DNA from: Cyanobacteria bacterium SZAS-4
Lineage (GTDB): Bacteria > Cyanobacteriota > Vampirovibrionia > Obscuribacterales > Obscuribacteraceae
DNA: 64,000 nucleotides
NCBI GenBank assembly: GCA_018266255.1
Contig: JAFEAT010000001.1
Span: 1 to 64,000 of the forward strand
Direction: 5' to 3'
In this document: positions 44,301 to 51,999 of the stretch, one piece after another
Layout of the letters: each line of letters opens with the position of its first letter
Numbering within the stretch: position 1 is the first letter of the stretch
Program-made: the position numbers and the translations under genes
The notes under the pieces: generated by a model
Told to the model about the DNA's origin: nothing
What the model saw: only the letters and a program-made list of their open reading frames with translations
The model's database searches: none

Positions 44301-44499
44301 TTTTTATAGCTTCGGGAATGGTCTGCGTGTCGCTGCGTGGTGGCAAAGGCTGATTAATCGGCTCGACAACGGGAGCAATCTCGCGTGTAGTTGCTACGGT
44401 GTTCTTATTCTCAGTGCAGCCATACAGCGTTATCAAAAAAATCGCGCTGCACGCGAGCATTCCAAATCTTGACTTTGTCAGAGTTTTATTTCCGTCCAC
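41371..44499 (-). CDS. Large TPR-like lipoprotein, 1042 aa
   Basis: A basic n-region and hydrophobic segment (RFGMLACSAIFLITLYGC) lead to a probable lipidated Cys followed by a Thr/Asn linker and a Pro-rich segment (EPINQPLPPRSD). The rest is almost entirely paired helices with TPR-like spacing (KYVESADFTIDEKLKCLEIY, RSALLIMEADMLFYLKEYSQ, PSEALQWCQGLLERHTSVQ). No catalytic motif is seen. A lytic transglycosylase was considered because such enzymes carry long helical-repeat domains, but there is no SLT catalytic Glu motif at the end. The start is GTG 44499. Confidence 0.7.
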   Translation of the reverse strand: MDGNKTLTKSRFGMLACSAIFLITLYGCTENKNTVATTREIAPVVEPINQPLPPRSDTQTIPEAIKSLKLEYKVRPDRRMLGAFKAVYEIAFGKNADVFAESAQSGWTIHCNGRVAAELSDGANFAEQFDKLAQWSKILVQERALVLAPEDAETANLSLKSPSPADLFAVSENCNQLWKRGKKTANVLKTNARALAWLTAEQIDALELNDSVYGCALANLALLASLTNENLFFEQCMIADAMEYTADAKLYASKLPDSDPLKELILKQRFDLVRKQNPFEDYLYCRSLKRNGNLRQFAEYVERHYKTDTSMRLPVLAEECRLAAGYSRCAVLLQILSDVKLIAENKKLTALPNFSTLRWSKSQSEDSLRWLPANMSFIQNDSAPTPSGLSTISPENLKQRFYESVSFNALMSLSDEYLTLDPSFNVNLLTSVGGNSDAAKFLKKYIGLCSANKLAEASVSDLLSFVDESRKYGGYPAYYVLKNWSSDKYYRPMQLSESTSLFRRYLDVIDARPGYLYQAAQLADIPFWNGFAASFFRGMSYRLNPDIVNELDDTSITNPLKYVESADFTIDEKLKCLEIYERVAGNSPLMNRCYSSLAKSYPNSAKVQIAWSRQQLYSRSPGLKARCDQLKRWIDSHHPDANERSALLIMEADMLFYLKEYSQAASVTAAVPEKTSDSYVRMHIKNLVAARKPSEALQWCQGLLERHTSVQNLATVIYSLWSFEKFEDAADLVEHHRQALTPQVWNTRLAGAFSNAFETREGEGPKAIQALLKHGFANSDELIELAHGLRAQNKNALALAVCDAGITNTNYDQLTWMYSCLRDLTNEERAISWLKSKIPLESNKGKVAIPAFVSGADELLWKFIPEQPSTSESDSVWLLRAASISAPTPSQREKVLVAVKDKNTVHALLTKYLINAIPEQTVLDTRVNKDELCTVAFFLGWKHIRSSTDLGTLFKYWRLAQESEAPVPETKWANMWSETVQRVFGYSTLGVSGAARFVQVVRQEGKRLIGRDFTGFSEDTTSFGGGRYQFVLRSLTKQPKSK

Positions 44500-44639
44500 T
44501 GAAAAAAGAATGTGCCTGAAATTAAGGGTCCCTGATGATTATAGTGCCAGATAAAATCAAAGATCCTTGCCCACTGGATATGAAGTCAAACGAATAGTCG
44601 TCTGCACTCCAGATTGGCCCTGAAATTTGAGTCTGGCAA

Positions 44640-45284
44640 CTATAGCAGTTTATCTGTAGCTGATTCCGTCTGAAGACCGATAATGAGTCGAGAACTATCT
44701 CGCAGATGACTGATCTTACACTCGTTGATGACCGTCTCTACTTCCAAGCCTGCGTCCAAAGCTTTCTTGGTTTGGGTGTCAAAGGTGTCGATGAAGTGGT
44801 GGACAAGTTCATCATTGTGCAAGACATCAGCGCCCATCACATACGCGCAAATTACTTGCATCTGCCCAAATTTGATTGTGGGAAGAACGCTCTCATGATA
44901 GTTGACCCAGGGGAATCGTCCTCCCACACGCAGCTGCGTGATAGTAACGTTATCTTGAGAGTAGATGCTAACCACCATGCCTCGTATCTTGCTGACGTAA
45001 AGTTTGGCGTGCTCGACCGCTATGTCTACGCCCTGCCAATTTAACGTGCAATCAAAGCCGAACTCTAGAAACAACGAACTCTTCTCAAACTGCTCTATCG
45101 TTAACGGCATACAGGGGACTCCAAATTCGAATGCAGATTCAGGAATGTTCAAGGTGAATTTCCTGACTTCGACACAGCAAGAGACAATTTGAGAGCACTC
45201 AAATCGTATGGTCGCGCAAGACATTCGGCTGGGCTTACTAAATTGTGTGATCTTGGTCCAAACACTCCGACATAGACACATCAA
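44640..45284 (-). CDS. Hypothetical protein, up to 214 aa, start uncertain
   Basis: The frame is open from 45284, but the first residues (MMCLCRSVWTKITQFSKPSR) look non-coding. ATG 45227 (MSCATIRFECSQIVSCC) or ATG 45110 (MPLTIEQFEKSSLFLEFGFD) are likelier starts. From the latter on the protein is a beta-rich domain (FDCTLNWQGVDIAVEHAKLY, VVSIYSQDNVTITQLRVGGR), resembling small PilZ-like or cyclic-nucleotide-like barrels in rhythm only. No family is assigned. Confidence 0.5.
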   Translation of the reverse strand: MMCLCRSVWTKITQFSKPSRMSCATIRFECSQIVSCCVEVRKFTLNIPESAFEFGVPCMPLTIEQFEKSSLFLEFGFDCTLNWQGVDIAVEHAKLYVSKIRGMVVSIYSQDNVTITQLRVGGRFPWVNYHESVLPTIKFGQMQVICAYVMGADVLHNDELVHHFIDTFDTQTKKALDAGLEVETVINECKISHLRDSSRLIIGLQTESATDKLL

Positions 45285-45396
45285 CTACGCCTTACGGTTT
45301 CGTTGTTATGTGTCCGATGTCGGGTCCATTTCTGGGATCTTAATACCGTTCTACCAGAGTAGACTTGCAGTAACCTTTCGTATTCAACTGAAACTT

Positions 45397-46638
45397 TTAG
45401 CGATTTTCGCTCAGCCAATTAACGACACTTTTCGCCGTCCAGCGGCCAGTGGCGAGACAGGCTGTAAGCAAGTATCCGCCGGTCGGAGCTTCCCAATCGA
45501 TCATTTCACCGGCGACGAAAACTCCGGGCAAGGCTTTCAACATCAGGCTTGGCTCGAGCGAACTAAAGCTCACACCGCCAGCGCTGCTGATCGCTTCTTC
45601 AATCGGTCGCGGCGCAGTAGTCACCACCGGTAATGCTTTGACAAGTTTCGCCAGCGCCGAAGTACTTTCTTGTTTTCCATCAGCGAATTCGAACAACAGC
45701 GCGCGCTTCAGTGAGTCGCTGCCTATGACGTCTTGCAGATGTCGCGACAACGAGTGTGACCCACGCGGGCGTGCCAGGGCTTTGAGCACTTTCTCTGAAT
45801 CCCTATCAGGAACTAGATCGATGTAAAACGTCGCCGTATCGTATTGATTCAAATACTCACGGATACGTCGCGAGAACGAATAGATCAGCCCGCCTTCGAT
45901 TCCCCATTTTTTGATCAGCAATTCGCCACGTTTTGTTCTGACTACACCATCCAGCCCCTTGAATGTCACCGCCACCGCTTTTAGTGGCGCGCCGTCGAAA
46001 TTTTCCTTTAGATGATCTGACCAATCCACCTCGAATCCGCAATTTGCCGGCTCCCACGGCGCCATCTCAACGCCGCGCTCGCGCAAACATTCGGCCCACG
46101 TTCCCGTTGAACCTAATTGAGGCCAGCTCGCGCCCCCGAGCGCAAGGATAACTGCATCTGGCTTGATCAAAATCTCGCCGTCACTGTTTTCTATTCGCAG
46201 CGCACCATTGTCACCAAAACCCATCCATCGATGCCCAGGGTGAATTCGCACACCCGAGCTACGCAGTCGATGCACCCACGCACGAAGCAGCGGTGCGGCT
46301 TTCATCTCCTTCGGAAACACCCGACCGGACGTACCAACAAATGTTTCAATTCCCAGTTGATGCACCCACTCACGCAATGCATTCGGTTTGAATCTGGAGA
46401 GCATCGGCTGAAGCAGCTCATTCTTATCTCCATAGCGAGAAGAGAACGCCTTAAAGTTTTCGCTGTGCGTGATGTTCAATCCACCGAGACCCGCGCGCAA
46501 GAACTTTCGACCCAGCGTCGGCATCGCCTCGTACACATCGACATTCACGCCGGCATTCGCAAGCACTTCCGCAGCCATCAAACCGGCGGGTCCACCACCA
46601 ATAATGGCGACTTGTTTCTCACTAATTAGGCTATCCAA
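45397..46638 (-). CDS. BaiN/HI0933-type FAD flavoprotein (TIGR03862-like)
   Basis: The 413-residue protein has an FAD-binding Rossmann motif at the start (AIIGGGPAGLMAAEVLANAG), the family signature GRKFLRAGLGGLNITHSE (about residues 43-60), the inserted HI0933 domain, and a second FAD contact near the end (LPGVFVAGEMIDWEAPTGGY). The combination RAGLGGLNITHSE with WEAPTGGYLL matches the subfamily TIGR03862. These proteins are NAD(P)/FAD oxidoreductases of unclear substrate, with a possible RNA or tRNA link in relatives. It stands alone. Confidence 0.9.
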   Translation of the reverse strand: MDSLISEKQVAIIGGGPAGLMAAEVLANAGVNVDVYEAMPTLGRKFLRAGLGGLNITHSENFKAFSSRYGDKNELLQPMLSRFKPNALREWVHQLGIETFVGTSGRVFPKEMKAAPLLRAWVHRLRSSGVRIHPGHRWMGFGDNGALRIENSDGEILIKPDAVILALGGASWPQLGSTGTWAECLRERGVEMAPWEPANCGFEVDWSDHLKENFDGAPLKAVAVTFKGLDGVVRTKRGELLIKKWGIEGGLIYSFSRRIREYLNQYDTATFYIDLVPDRDSEKVLKALARPRGSHSLSRHLQDVIGSDSLKRALLFEFADGKQESTSALAKLVKALPVVTTAPRPIEEAISSAGGVSFSSLEPSLMLKALPGVFVAGEMIDWEAPTGGYLLTACLATGRWTAKSVVNWLSENR

Positions 46639-46827
46639 TTGATTTACGACTTGAATGTTTGATTCTGCCTGCGATTTGCATCAAATAGGATAACAACTAA
46701 ATGGTGTTATCGGGTTGTTATGTTTCCGGCGCATAGTAAATGCAACCCTGGAACACATCGAACGAAGCTTTAAGTAGTTCCCGTACTCTTACCAAACTTA
46801 CTAAATCAACAACATGAGGGACACCCC

Positions 46828-47445
46828 ATGACTTTTGACGCAGCCAAAGAAGCGACCAAGATTGAAAACATGGCTAAAACCAGCCTGGATGCAAAGTCTT
46901 CCGACAGCATTCAAGCCAGTGTTAACCTCGCTCAAGAACTCCTCTCGCTTACCCCACAGCAGCGTCAGGAAGTGGCAAAATCACTGACTGCACAGTACGA
47001 CAATCACTCCTTCGACACTCTGCCGATTCCCAAAATTGAGTACGACAAAAGCGGTCAGGTCACGGCAATCGATTTCTCGGCCTCCGCCCTAGATTTCAAC
47101 AACAGAGTGCCTGAAATTCGTGCAGCAATAATTAAACCGGCGACAGGCGGCGAAGTCGCAGAGATCCAATCGCGCCAGTCGGGAGAAAAGAGCTTCAAAC
47201 AGCTCGAGGGCATTGCTTTTGATTCAGAAAAAACTGAGAGAACCACAAAGAGCACAGATGTAAAGGCGGCTGGAGGACTTCTTTATTCAATTCCAGAAAT
47301 GCCTGATTACAAGCCAGGCGGTCCGGGCAACCCGGGCGGCGCTGCCATGGGCGGAGATGTTCCATCACCGGCTGCTGGTCACACTGGTCGAGACTCCGGT
47401 TCCGGAGCGCTTCCTCAAGAGGTACAGAAAGCTAAAGCGCACTAA
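46828..47445 (+). CDS. Hypothetical protein, 205 aa, Gly/Pro-rich tail
   Basis: ATG 46828 follows GAGGGACACCCC. Residues 1-60 are helical (SVNLAQELLSLTPQQRQEVA). Then EYDKSGQVTAIDFSASALDF repeats the YDxxGxxTxI pattern seen in 28746-29231 and 32982-34316. The last 45 residues are Gly/Pro-rich (KPGGPGNPGGAAMGGDVPSP). No signal peptide. It appears to belong to the same loose group of lineage-specific proteins found at 28-35 kb. Confidence 0.65.
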   Translation: MTFDAAKEATKIENMAKTSLDAKSSDSIQASVNLAQELLSLTPQQRQEVAKSLTAQYDNHSFDTLPIPKIEYDKSGQVTAIDFSASALDFNNRVPEIRAAIIKPATGGEVAEIQSRQSGEKSFKQLEGIAFDSEKTERTTKSTDVKAAGGLLYSIPEMPDYKPGGPGNPGGAAMGGDVPSPAAGHTGRDSGSGALPQEVQKAKAH

Positions 47446-47507
47446 CGTCGTGCTTTCTTTACCCATTTTCGACTGACAAATGCAAGAAGAATAGACGAAC
47501 ACTTACG

Positions 47508-47559
47508 AACTTACCAACATCAAATTGTGATATTTTCAGCACAATCTTTTTGGTAAGTT
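47508..47559. promoter_or_regulatory. Nested inverted repeat in the leader of the RibD-C reductase
   Basis: AACTTACCAA (47508-47517) pairs perfectly with TTGGTAAGTT (47550-47559). Inside it ATTGTG (47524-47529) pairs with CACAAT (47540-47545). The structure ends 4 bases before the ATG at 47564, so it would hide the ribosome-binding region or act as an operator. Confidence 0.65.
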
Positions 47560-47563
47560 AGAA

Positions 47564-48076
47564 ATGAGAAAACTAATTCTGAACCTCGCGCTATCTTTGG
47601 ATGGGTTAATCGAAGGTCCAAACGGCGAGTATGACTGGTGCTTGAACGACCAGGATTACGGACTGACAGAGTTTGTTGAGGAAATCGATGCGCTTTTAAT
47701 GGGGCGCAAAACGTATGAGACACTGCAATCCGCAGGGTCAGATCCATTCGCTTCAAAACACAAATACATTGTTTCTAGCAAACTAACAAAATCGAACAGC
47801 ACTGAGACAATCATTGCAAGTAACCCTATCAAAGCTGTTAAAGCACTAAAAAATGAACCCGGCAAAAACATTTGGCTCTTTGGCGGAGCCGAGCTGACTG
47901 ACGCACTGCTAAAAGAGAATCTGGTCGATGAATTTCAACTGTCGATTCATCCGCTACTTCTAGGTGGTGGCACGAAGTTGTTTAGAGAGCTTGAGACTCG
48001 CATAAACCTCGAGCTGACAGACTGCAAGAAATACAACAGCGGGCTGGTTCAACTCTTCTATCGCCCTAAAGATTAG
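47564..48076 (+). CDS. Dihydrofolate reductase-like protein (RibD C-terminal family)
   Basis: The 170 residues form one RibD-C/YwjB domain: LILNLALSLDGLIEGPNGEYDW at the N-terminus, GRKTYETL near residue 49, VSSKLTKS, and the NADPH-binding IWLFGGAELTDALL with LVDEFQLSIHPLLLGGG. Stand-alone members are NAD(P)H reductases, often of uncharacterised substrate, and some tolerate or reduce pterins. The stretch between the nested inverted repeat and the ATG has no clear Shine-Dalgarno. Confidence 0.9.
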   Translation: MRKLILNLALSLDGLIEGPNGEYDWCLNDQDYGLTEFVEEIDALLMGRKTYETLQSAGSDPFASKHKYIVSSKLTKSNSTETIIASNPIKAVKALKNEPGKNIWLFGGAELTDALLKENLVDEFQLSIHPLLLGGGTKLFRELETRINLELTDCKKYNSGLVQLFYRPKD

Positions 48077-48176
48077 TATCGGCCGTCACGGCGGTCCTTG
48101 TACCTCGCCGGAGCATATTGAAACTTTCCATCCTGACTTTGCGTCATGGCTCGATGTCTCAGGAGGATTAAAGACT

Positions 48177-48323
48177 ATGTTGTACTCAGTTATCGCGCTA
48201 ATGTTAGCGTTCTGGTTTGTCGGATTGTTCATGCACATTGGCGGAAGCTGGATTCACACCCTTCTGGCACTTGCTCTTGTGGTTTTCGTTTACGACCTGC
48301 TCGGTGGCCGACAGAGGGCTTGA
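48177..48323 (+). CDS. Small membrane protein, DUF5670 / lmo0937 family, 48 aa
   Basis: ATG 48177 is preceded by AGGAGG (48161-48166). The protein is nearly all two membrane helices (MLYSVIALMLAFWFVGLF; IHTLLALALVVFVYDLLGG) and ends GGRQRA. This matches the lmo0937-type family (MLYTIxxxLxxxWLLG... GGxxHxLLxxAxxxxxxxLxxGRR), small stress-associated membrane proteins of unknown role. An intrinsic terminator lies 84 bp downstream. Confidence 0.85.
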   Translation: MLYSVIALMLAFWFVGLFMHIGGSWIHTLLALALVVFVYDLLGGRQRA

Positions 48324-48406
48324 CAAGCTCGCGACGCAGATATGGAATCAACATAAAGACGCTAAACTCATGGTGAGTGAGTTTCGCGCGTGCAAGCGGT
48401 TTTGAC

Positions 48407-48435
48407 GGCGCCCTCTAAAAGGGTGCCTTTTGCTT
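48407..48435 (+). terminator. Intrinsic terminator after the DUF5670 gene
   Basis: GGCGCCCT-CTAA-AAGGGTGCC hairpin followed by TTTTGCTTTTC. Confidence 0.8.
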
Positions 48436-48573
48436 TTCTCCAGGATAAAAGGGAACAATAAAATGTAACGCGAGACGAAGCTGTTAAGTCAATGTGACAA
48501 TGGCAAAGCATAATCATCGCAAGTTAACAACAACACGTCAAATCACAGCACTGCATTCGGTATCACCAAGATC

Positions 48574-50439
48574 ATGTTGGCGTTAGTAAAAAATCGTCTA
48601 GCCGTCAAAATTGCTTTGACCATGGCAATACCTTTACTCGTCAACTTCGCCTTATATGGAGAGATGCAGAGACAACTTGTCGCCCTTGAGCGGATGACGG
48701 CGGAGCTGTCGGTGCGCAGGCAAATTGCCGATCGTGCCAATCAAATTATCATTTCCAACTTCTTTGCACTGCAGTCATTGATGCAGTACAAGTTTTTCAA
48801 TCGTGATTCTGATAAAGACAAGTTCACCGGTCACCTTGGTCAGTTCACTTCAGAAATTCAAAATCTCGCCAACACGTTAAAAGGACGACCCGGTGAGGAA
48901 GAACTTGGAACCAGGCTCCAGAATGAGAGCCGCGAATATCTAGCTTCTCTATCACTTTCGCAATTTAATCCAGATGAGCACAATCAAGTTGGCTCGTTCT
49001 TCGACAACCTGGAGCGCAACCAGCGGTTGAAAAAAGCCAGCGTCAAATTTATGTTGACACTGAAGGAAGTCGGGAAAAAGTGTCAAGAAGACGTTGATAA
49101 AGCGAATTCAGCAGAATTACAATCGCGCGCAGAATTTCGCCAGTTCTGTCAATTCACCATTTGGGCAAACAGCTTAGTCGCAGTGTGTATCGCTTTTCTA
49201 GTTGGTCGCGTCATGGTGAAACGCATAAACATAGTGCGTTCAAACTCGGAGCGGTTGGCTTCGGGTCAACCTTTGCTCGAAGCAGCAGTATCCGGCGATG
49301 AAATCGGTGAGCTCGATAAAACATTCAGGGAAATGGCATCTGCCCTTGAATCAGCGCGCGAAAAGGAAAAATCAATGCTCGCCACAATCGCCGAGTCGCG
49401 AGATGAGTTGGAAATTGTCATAAACAAAATACCAGCTGCACTTTTCATTACCGATGGTGGCGGAAAAGTCGAGTCACTGAATATGGTGGCGAAAACCTTA
49501 TTCTCAATCGACCAAGACTACTTCGACGGCTCTAATTTGGCAAAATTATTCAAGCTAAAAAGTGCGGAGAAGGTAGATTTCTTCAAACGCCTCAGCGACG
49601 ATGCGCATTTGAAACCTGTACAAATGCTGGCTTTGACCTCAATAGACGAGTCAGTTCCAGTCAACGTTTCAGTAACTCCATTTCTAAACGCCGGAGTAAC
49701 GAAGTATCTTGTCACTCTAGTGGACGAAACAGAGCGGTTGATTCTCGAACAAGCGAAAAGCGATTTCTTCAACATGATCAGCCACGATATGCGCACGCCG
49801 CTCACAAGCATTAGCGGAGTTTTGCAACTTGCCATAGCCGGGGCTTACGGCGACCTTCCCGATCAAACCGTTGAAAAATTGGAATTAGCTCGAACCGGCT
49901 CCACACTCTTGCTCGATATGATAAACAGACTTTTGCAAATCGAAAAGATGGAAACAGCAAACTTAGACTTGACGCTGGAAACATTCGACTTATCAGATCT
50001 GGTCAATCAAGCGGACACGCTCGTCGCACCTCAGTTTATTGCTAAATCGATAACATGCTCGATAAGCAGTGAAAAGACGATGGTCAACGCAGACAAAAAT
50101 TTGCTGCTGGAAGTGATTCTCAACTTAATGACTAACTCAATCAAATATTCGCCAAGGAACGGCGAGCTGGTGTTGAAATGCCACCAGGCTGATAGTAATG
50201 CAATGTTTGAGCTAATCGATCAGGGACCCGGAATTCCCGACGACAAGAAAGCTCGCATTTTCGACCGATTCGCTCAAGCCGATGCTCATAGCGATAAAAG
50301 CACAAGCTTTGGTTTGGGGTTGTCGATTTGTCGAAAAGTCATAGCGCAGCACGGCGGATCCATTGGTGTGACGGATGCTCCGCAAGGAGGCGCGATATTT
50401 TGGTTCAAACTCCCTGTGGTGGCTGACACGGAGTCATGA
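48574..50439 (+). CDS. Membrane sensor histidine kinase with HAMP and PAS domains
   Basis: The 621-residue kinase is built like 36838-38652. TM1 is at about 9-28, followed by a helical extracytoplasmic domain to about 193, TM2 (ANSLVAVCIAFLVGRVMV), HAMP, a coiled coil, PAS (IPAALFITDGGGKVESLNMV), HisKA (MISHDMRTPLTSISGV) and HATPase (LMTNSIKYSP, DQGPGIPD, FGLGLSI). It is convergent with the regulator gene at 50536, its likely partner. The ribosome site at ATG 48574 is weak. Confidence 0.94.
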   Translation: MLALVKNRLAVKIALTMAIPLLVNFALYGEMQRQLVALERMTAELSVRRQIADRANQIIISNFFALQSLMQYKFFNRDSDKDKFTGHLGQFTSEIQNLANTLKGRPGEEELGTRLQNESREYLASLSLSQFNPDEHNQVGSFFDNLERNQRLKKASVKFMLTLKEVGKKCQEDVDKANSAELQSRAEFRQFCQFTIWANSLVAVCIAFLVGRVMVKRINIVRSNSERLASGQPLLEAAVSGDEIGELDKTFREMASALESAREKEKSMLATIAESRDELEIVINKIPAALFITDGGGKVESLNMVAKTLFSIDQDYFDGSNLAKLFKLKSAEKVDFFKRLSDDAHLKPVQMLALTSIDESVPVNVSVTPFLNAGVTKYLVTLVDETERLILEQAKSDFFNMISHDMRTPLTSISGVLQLAIAGAYGDLPDQTVEKLELARTGSTLLLDMINRLLQIEKMETANLDLTLETFDLSDLVNQADTLVAPQFIAKSITCSISSEKTMVNADKNLLLEVILNLMTNSIKYSPRNGELVLKCHQADSNAMFELIDQGPGIPDDKKARIFDRFAQADAHSDKSTSFGLGLSICRKVIAQHGGSIGVTDAPQGGAIFWFKLPVVADTES

Positions 50440-50535
50440 AAATCAGGATGTAATCAGAAACTAGTCAGGATTGTAGTAGTCCAGGAATAAGTCAGGATTG
50501 TAGTCAGGAATCAGTCAGTCTTAGGCACCCATGAG
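50440..50535. repeat. Short direct repeats between kinase and regulator genes
   Basis: AGTCAGGATTGTAGT occurs twice (from 50463 and 50492), with further partial AGTCAG copies to 50520. No hairpin with a T-tract is seen, so termination between the convergent genes is not explained. Confidence 0.55.
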
Positions 50536-51210
50536 TCAAGCTTCAAGTCTGTAACCAAACCCCTTGATCGTTGTAATTAGCGGATTGTCTTCGTCTAAAT
50601 CAAGCTTTTGCCGAAGTCTCAAAATCACGCTCCTTACAGCCTCGTTAGCCGCATCAGTATCAGTCGGCCAGGCCTTTGTTAGCAGCTCTTCACCAGAGAA
50701 AACACGTCCCGGGCTGTTCATCAATAGTTCGAGAACTTTGAATTCTTGAGGATGTAGTTTAACTTCTTCGGATTTTAAAGTGACTGTCTTTCTGCGCTGA
50801 TCCAATTCGACGTCGCGAATTTTTAGTGGTTTATATTGAATAGCCTCCGGTCTTCGCAGCAATGCCCGCACGCGCGCTAGCACCTCTGGCACTTCAAACG
50901 GCTTGGTCAAGTAGTCGTCTGCGCCACCGTCGAACCCGGCAACTTTGTTATCGATAGAGTTCATGGCGGTAAGAAACAGCACCGGAGTGTTGAGACCAGC
51001 ACGCCGGGCTCGGGTGCAAAGGTCGACCCCAGTGCCATCAGGCAGCATCCAATCCATTATCAAAACATGGAACAGCTCGTTCTCGATTATCCGCTGCGCG
51101 TCAGCCACATTGCTAGCCACTTGAACGCTGTAACCAGCGGCGCCAAGCCCATCTTTTAACACGCTCGCGATTGCGGCATCATCTTCTACAACTAGGATCT
51201 TGGTCGACAT
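50536..51210 (-). CDS. OmpR-family response regulator
   Basis: The 224 residues hold a receiver domain (E9, D10, D11; phospho-acceptor D53 in LIMDWMLP; Lys in YLTKPFE) and an OmpR-type winged helix (LHPQEFKVLELLMNSPGRVF, SVILRLRQKLDLD, IKGFGYRLEA). It pairs by position with the kinase at 48574-50439. It is distinct from the regulator at 36042; no cognate binding box could be recognised upstream. Confidence 0.95.
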   Translation of the reverse strand: MSTKILVVEDDAAIASVLKDGLGAAGYSVQVASNVADAQRIIENELFHVLIMDWMLPDGTGVDLCTRARRAGLNTPVLFLTAMNSIDNKVAGFDGGADDYLTKPFEVPEVLARVRALLRRPEAIQYKPLKIRDVELDQRRKTVTLKSEEVKLHPQEFKVLELLMNSPGRVFSGEELLTKAWPTDTDAANEAVRSVILRLRQKLDLDEDNPLITTIKGFGYRLEA

Positions 51211-51238
51211 CTCTCAATTATACGCACTCGAGAGATGG

Positions 51239-51991
51239 CTATTGCTTCAGAAGTTCGATACTTCGCAAAGAGCGATCGAACAACTTTTGCTCCTTGTCAA
51301 AGTCTTTCGAATTTGCCTCCAAGTAGAGAGTTTGAATTTTGCCGTCGGGAGCAAGCATGAAGATCGCTTCAAAACGACTTGGCGCATTTTCGATTCCGTC
51401 TTTGGGCGTCCATGGCGGCGGCGTATACGCACCTTCGACTGTCAAGATTTTTATGCCATTCAGTTCACGAATTTGCATTTCTTTCACAAAATAATTGGGT
51501 GCTGTCCAATCGGCACCATAATCTTTGCTGGAAGTTCCTGGCCCGAACTGGTTGTCACCAAATTTGGCGATAATCGCATTGGCTTCCTGCTTGTGCGCGT
51601 CGTCGAGTGGACCGTTGGCTAAATTCAAGAGCTTTTGTAATTGGATTGAGTTCTCGGTTGCTCCTACAGCCGATTGCACAAGTGCAGTCACGATGACGTT
51701 TTCGTGGTCGGCTTTGCTATGGTATATGCGCTGATTTAGAGAACCGAATTCGGAAGGTCCAGTTTCTGGAACGAATTTTGCTGGCAACGTTAATTTGCCA
51801 ATGGCGCCGAATTTTTCGATGATCTCTGGTTTCGATTCATCTATTGCTAATTCGCGGTCAATCATTTTCTCAGCTTTTTGAGTCGGTTGAAGGGCTGATT
51901 TGACTTCGAAAACTTCGCTTAGAAATCGATTGGTGGTAGCATTATCCCTTGTGAGGATATCAGGTTGAGACGGTGATTCAAATTGATACAT
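51239..51991 (-). CDS. Hypothetical protein downstream of the papain-like protease, 250 aa
   Basis: The start ATG 51991 (MYQFESPSQPDILTRDNATT) is chosen because AGGTGAAAGC lies directly upstream; the frame is open to 52057, which would overlap the protease gene. The first 80 residues are polar. The rest is an alpha/beta domain (NVIVTALVQSAVGATENSIQ, GIKILTVEGAYTPPPWTPKD, RFEAIFMLAPDGKIQTLYLE). It starts 9 bp after the protease stop, so the two are cotranscribed; inhibitor, immunity or accessory roles are possible. No family recognised. Confidence 0.65.
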   Translation of the reverse strand: MYQFESPSQPDILTRDNATTNRFLSEVFEVKSALQPTQKAEKMIDRELAIDESKPEIIEKFGAIGKLTLPAKFVPETGPSEFGSLNQRIYHSKADHENVIVTALVQSAVGATENSIQLQKLLNLANGPLDDAHKQEANAIIAKFGDNQFGPGTSSKDYGADWTAPNYFVKEMQIRELNGIKILTVEGAYTPPPWTPKDGIENAPSRFEAIFMLAPDGKIQTLYLEANSKDFDKEQKLFDRSLRSIELLKQ

Positions 51992-51999
51992 GCTTTCAC

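Noticed and set aside
41371..44499. Soluble lytic transglycosylase
   Set aside because: It is a long helical-repeat exported protein, but no SLT catalytic motif is found at the C-terminus.
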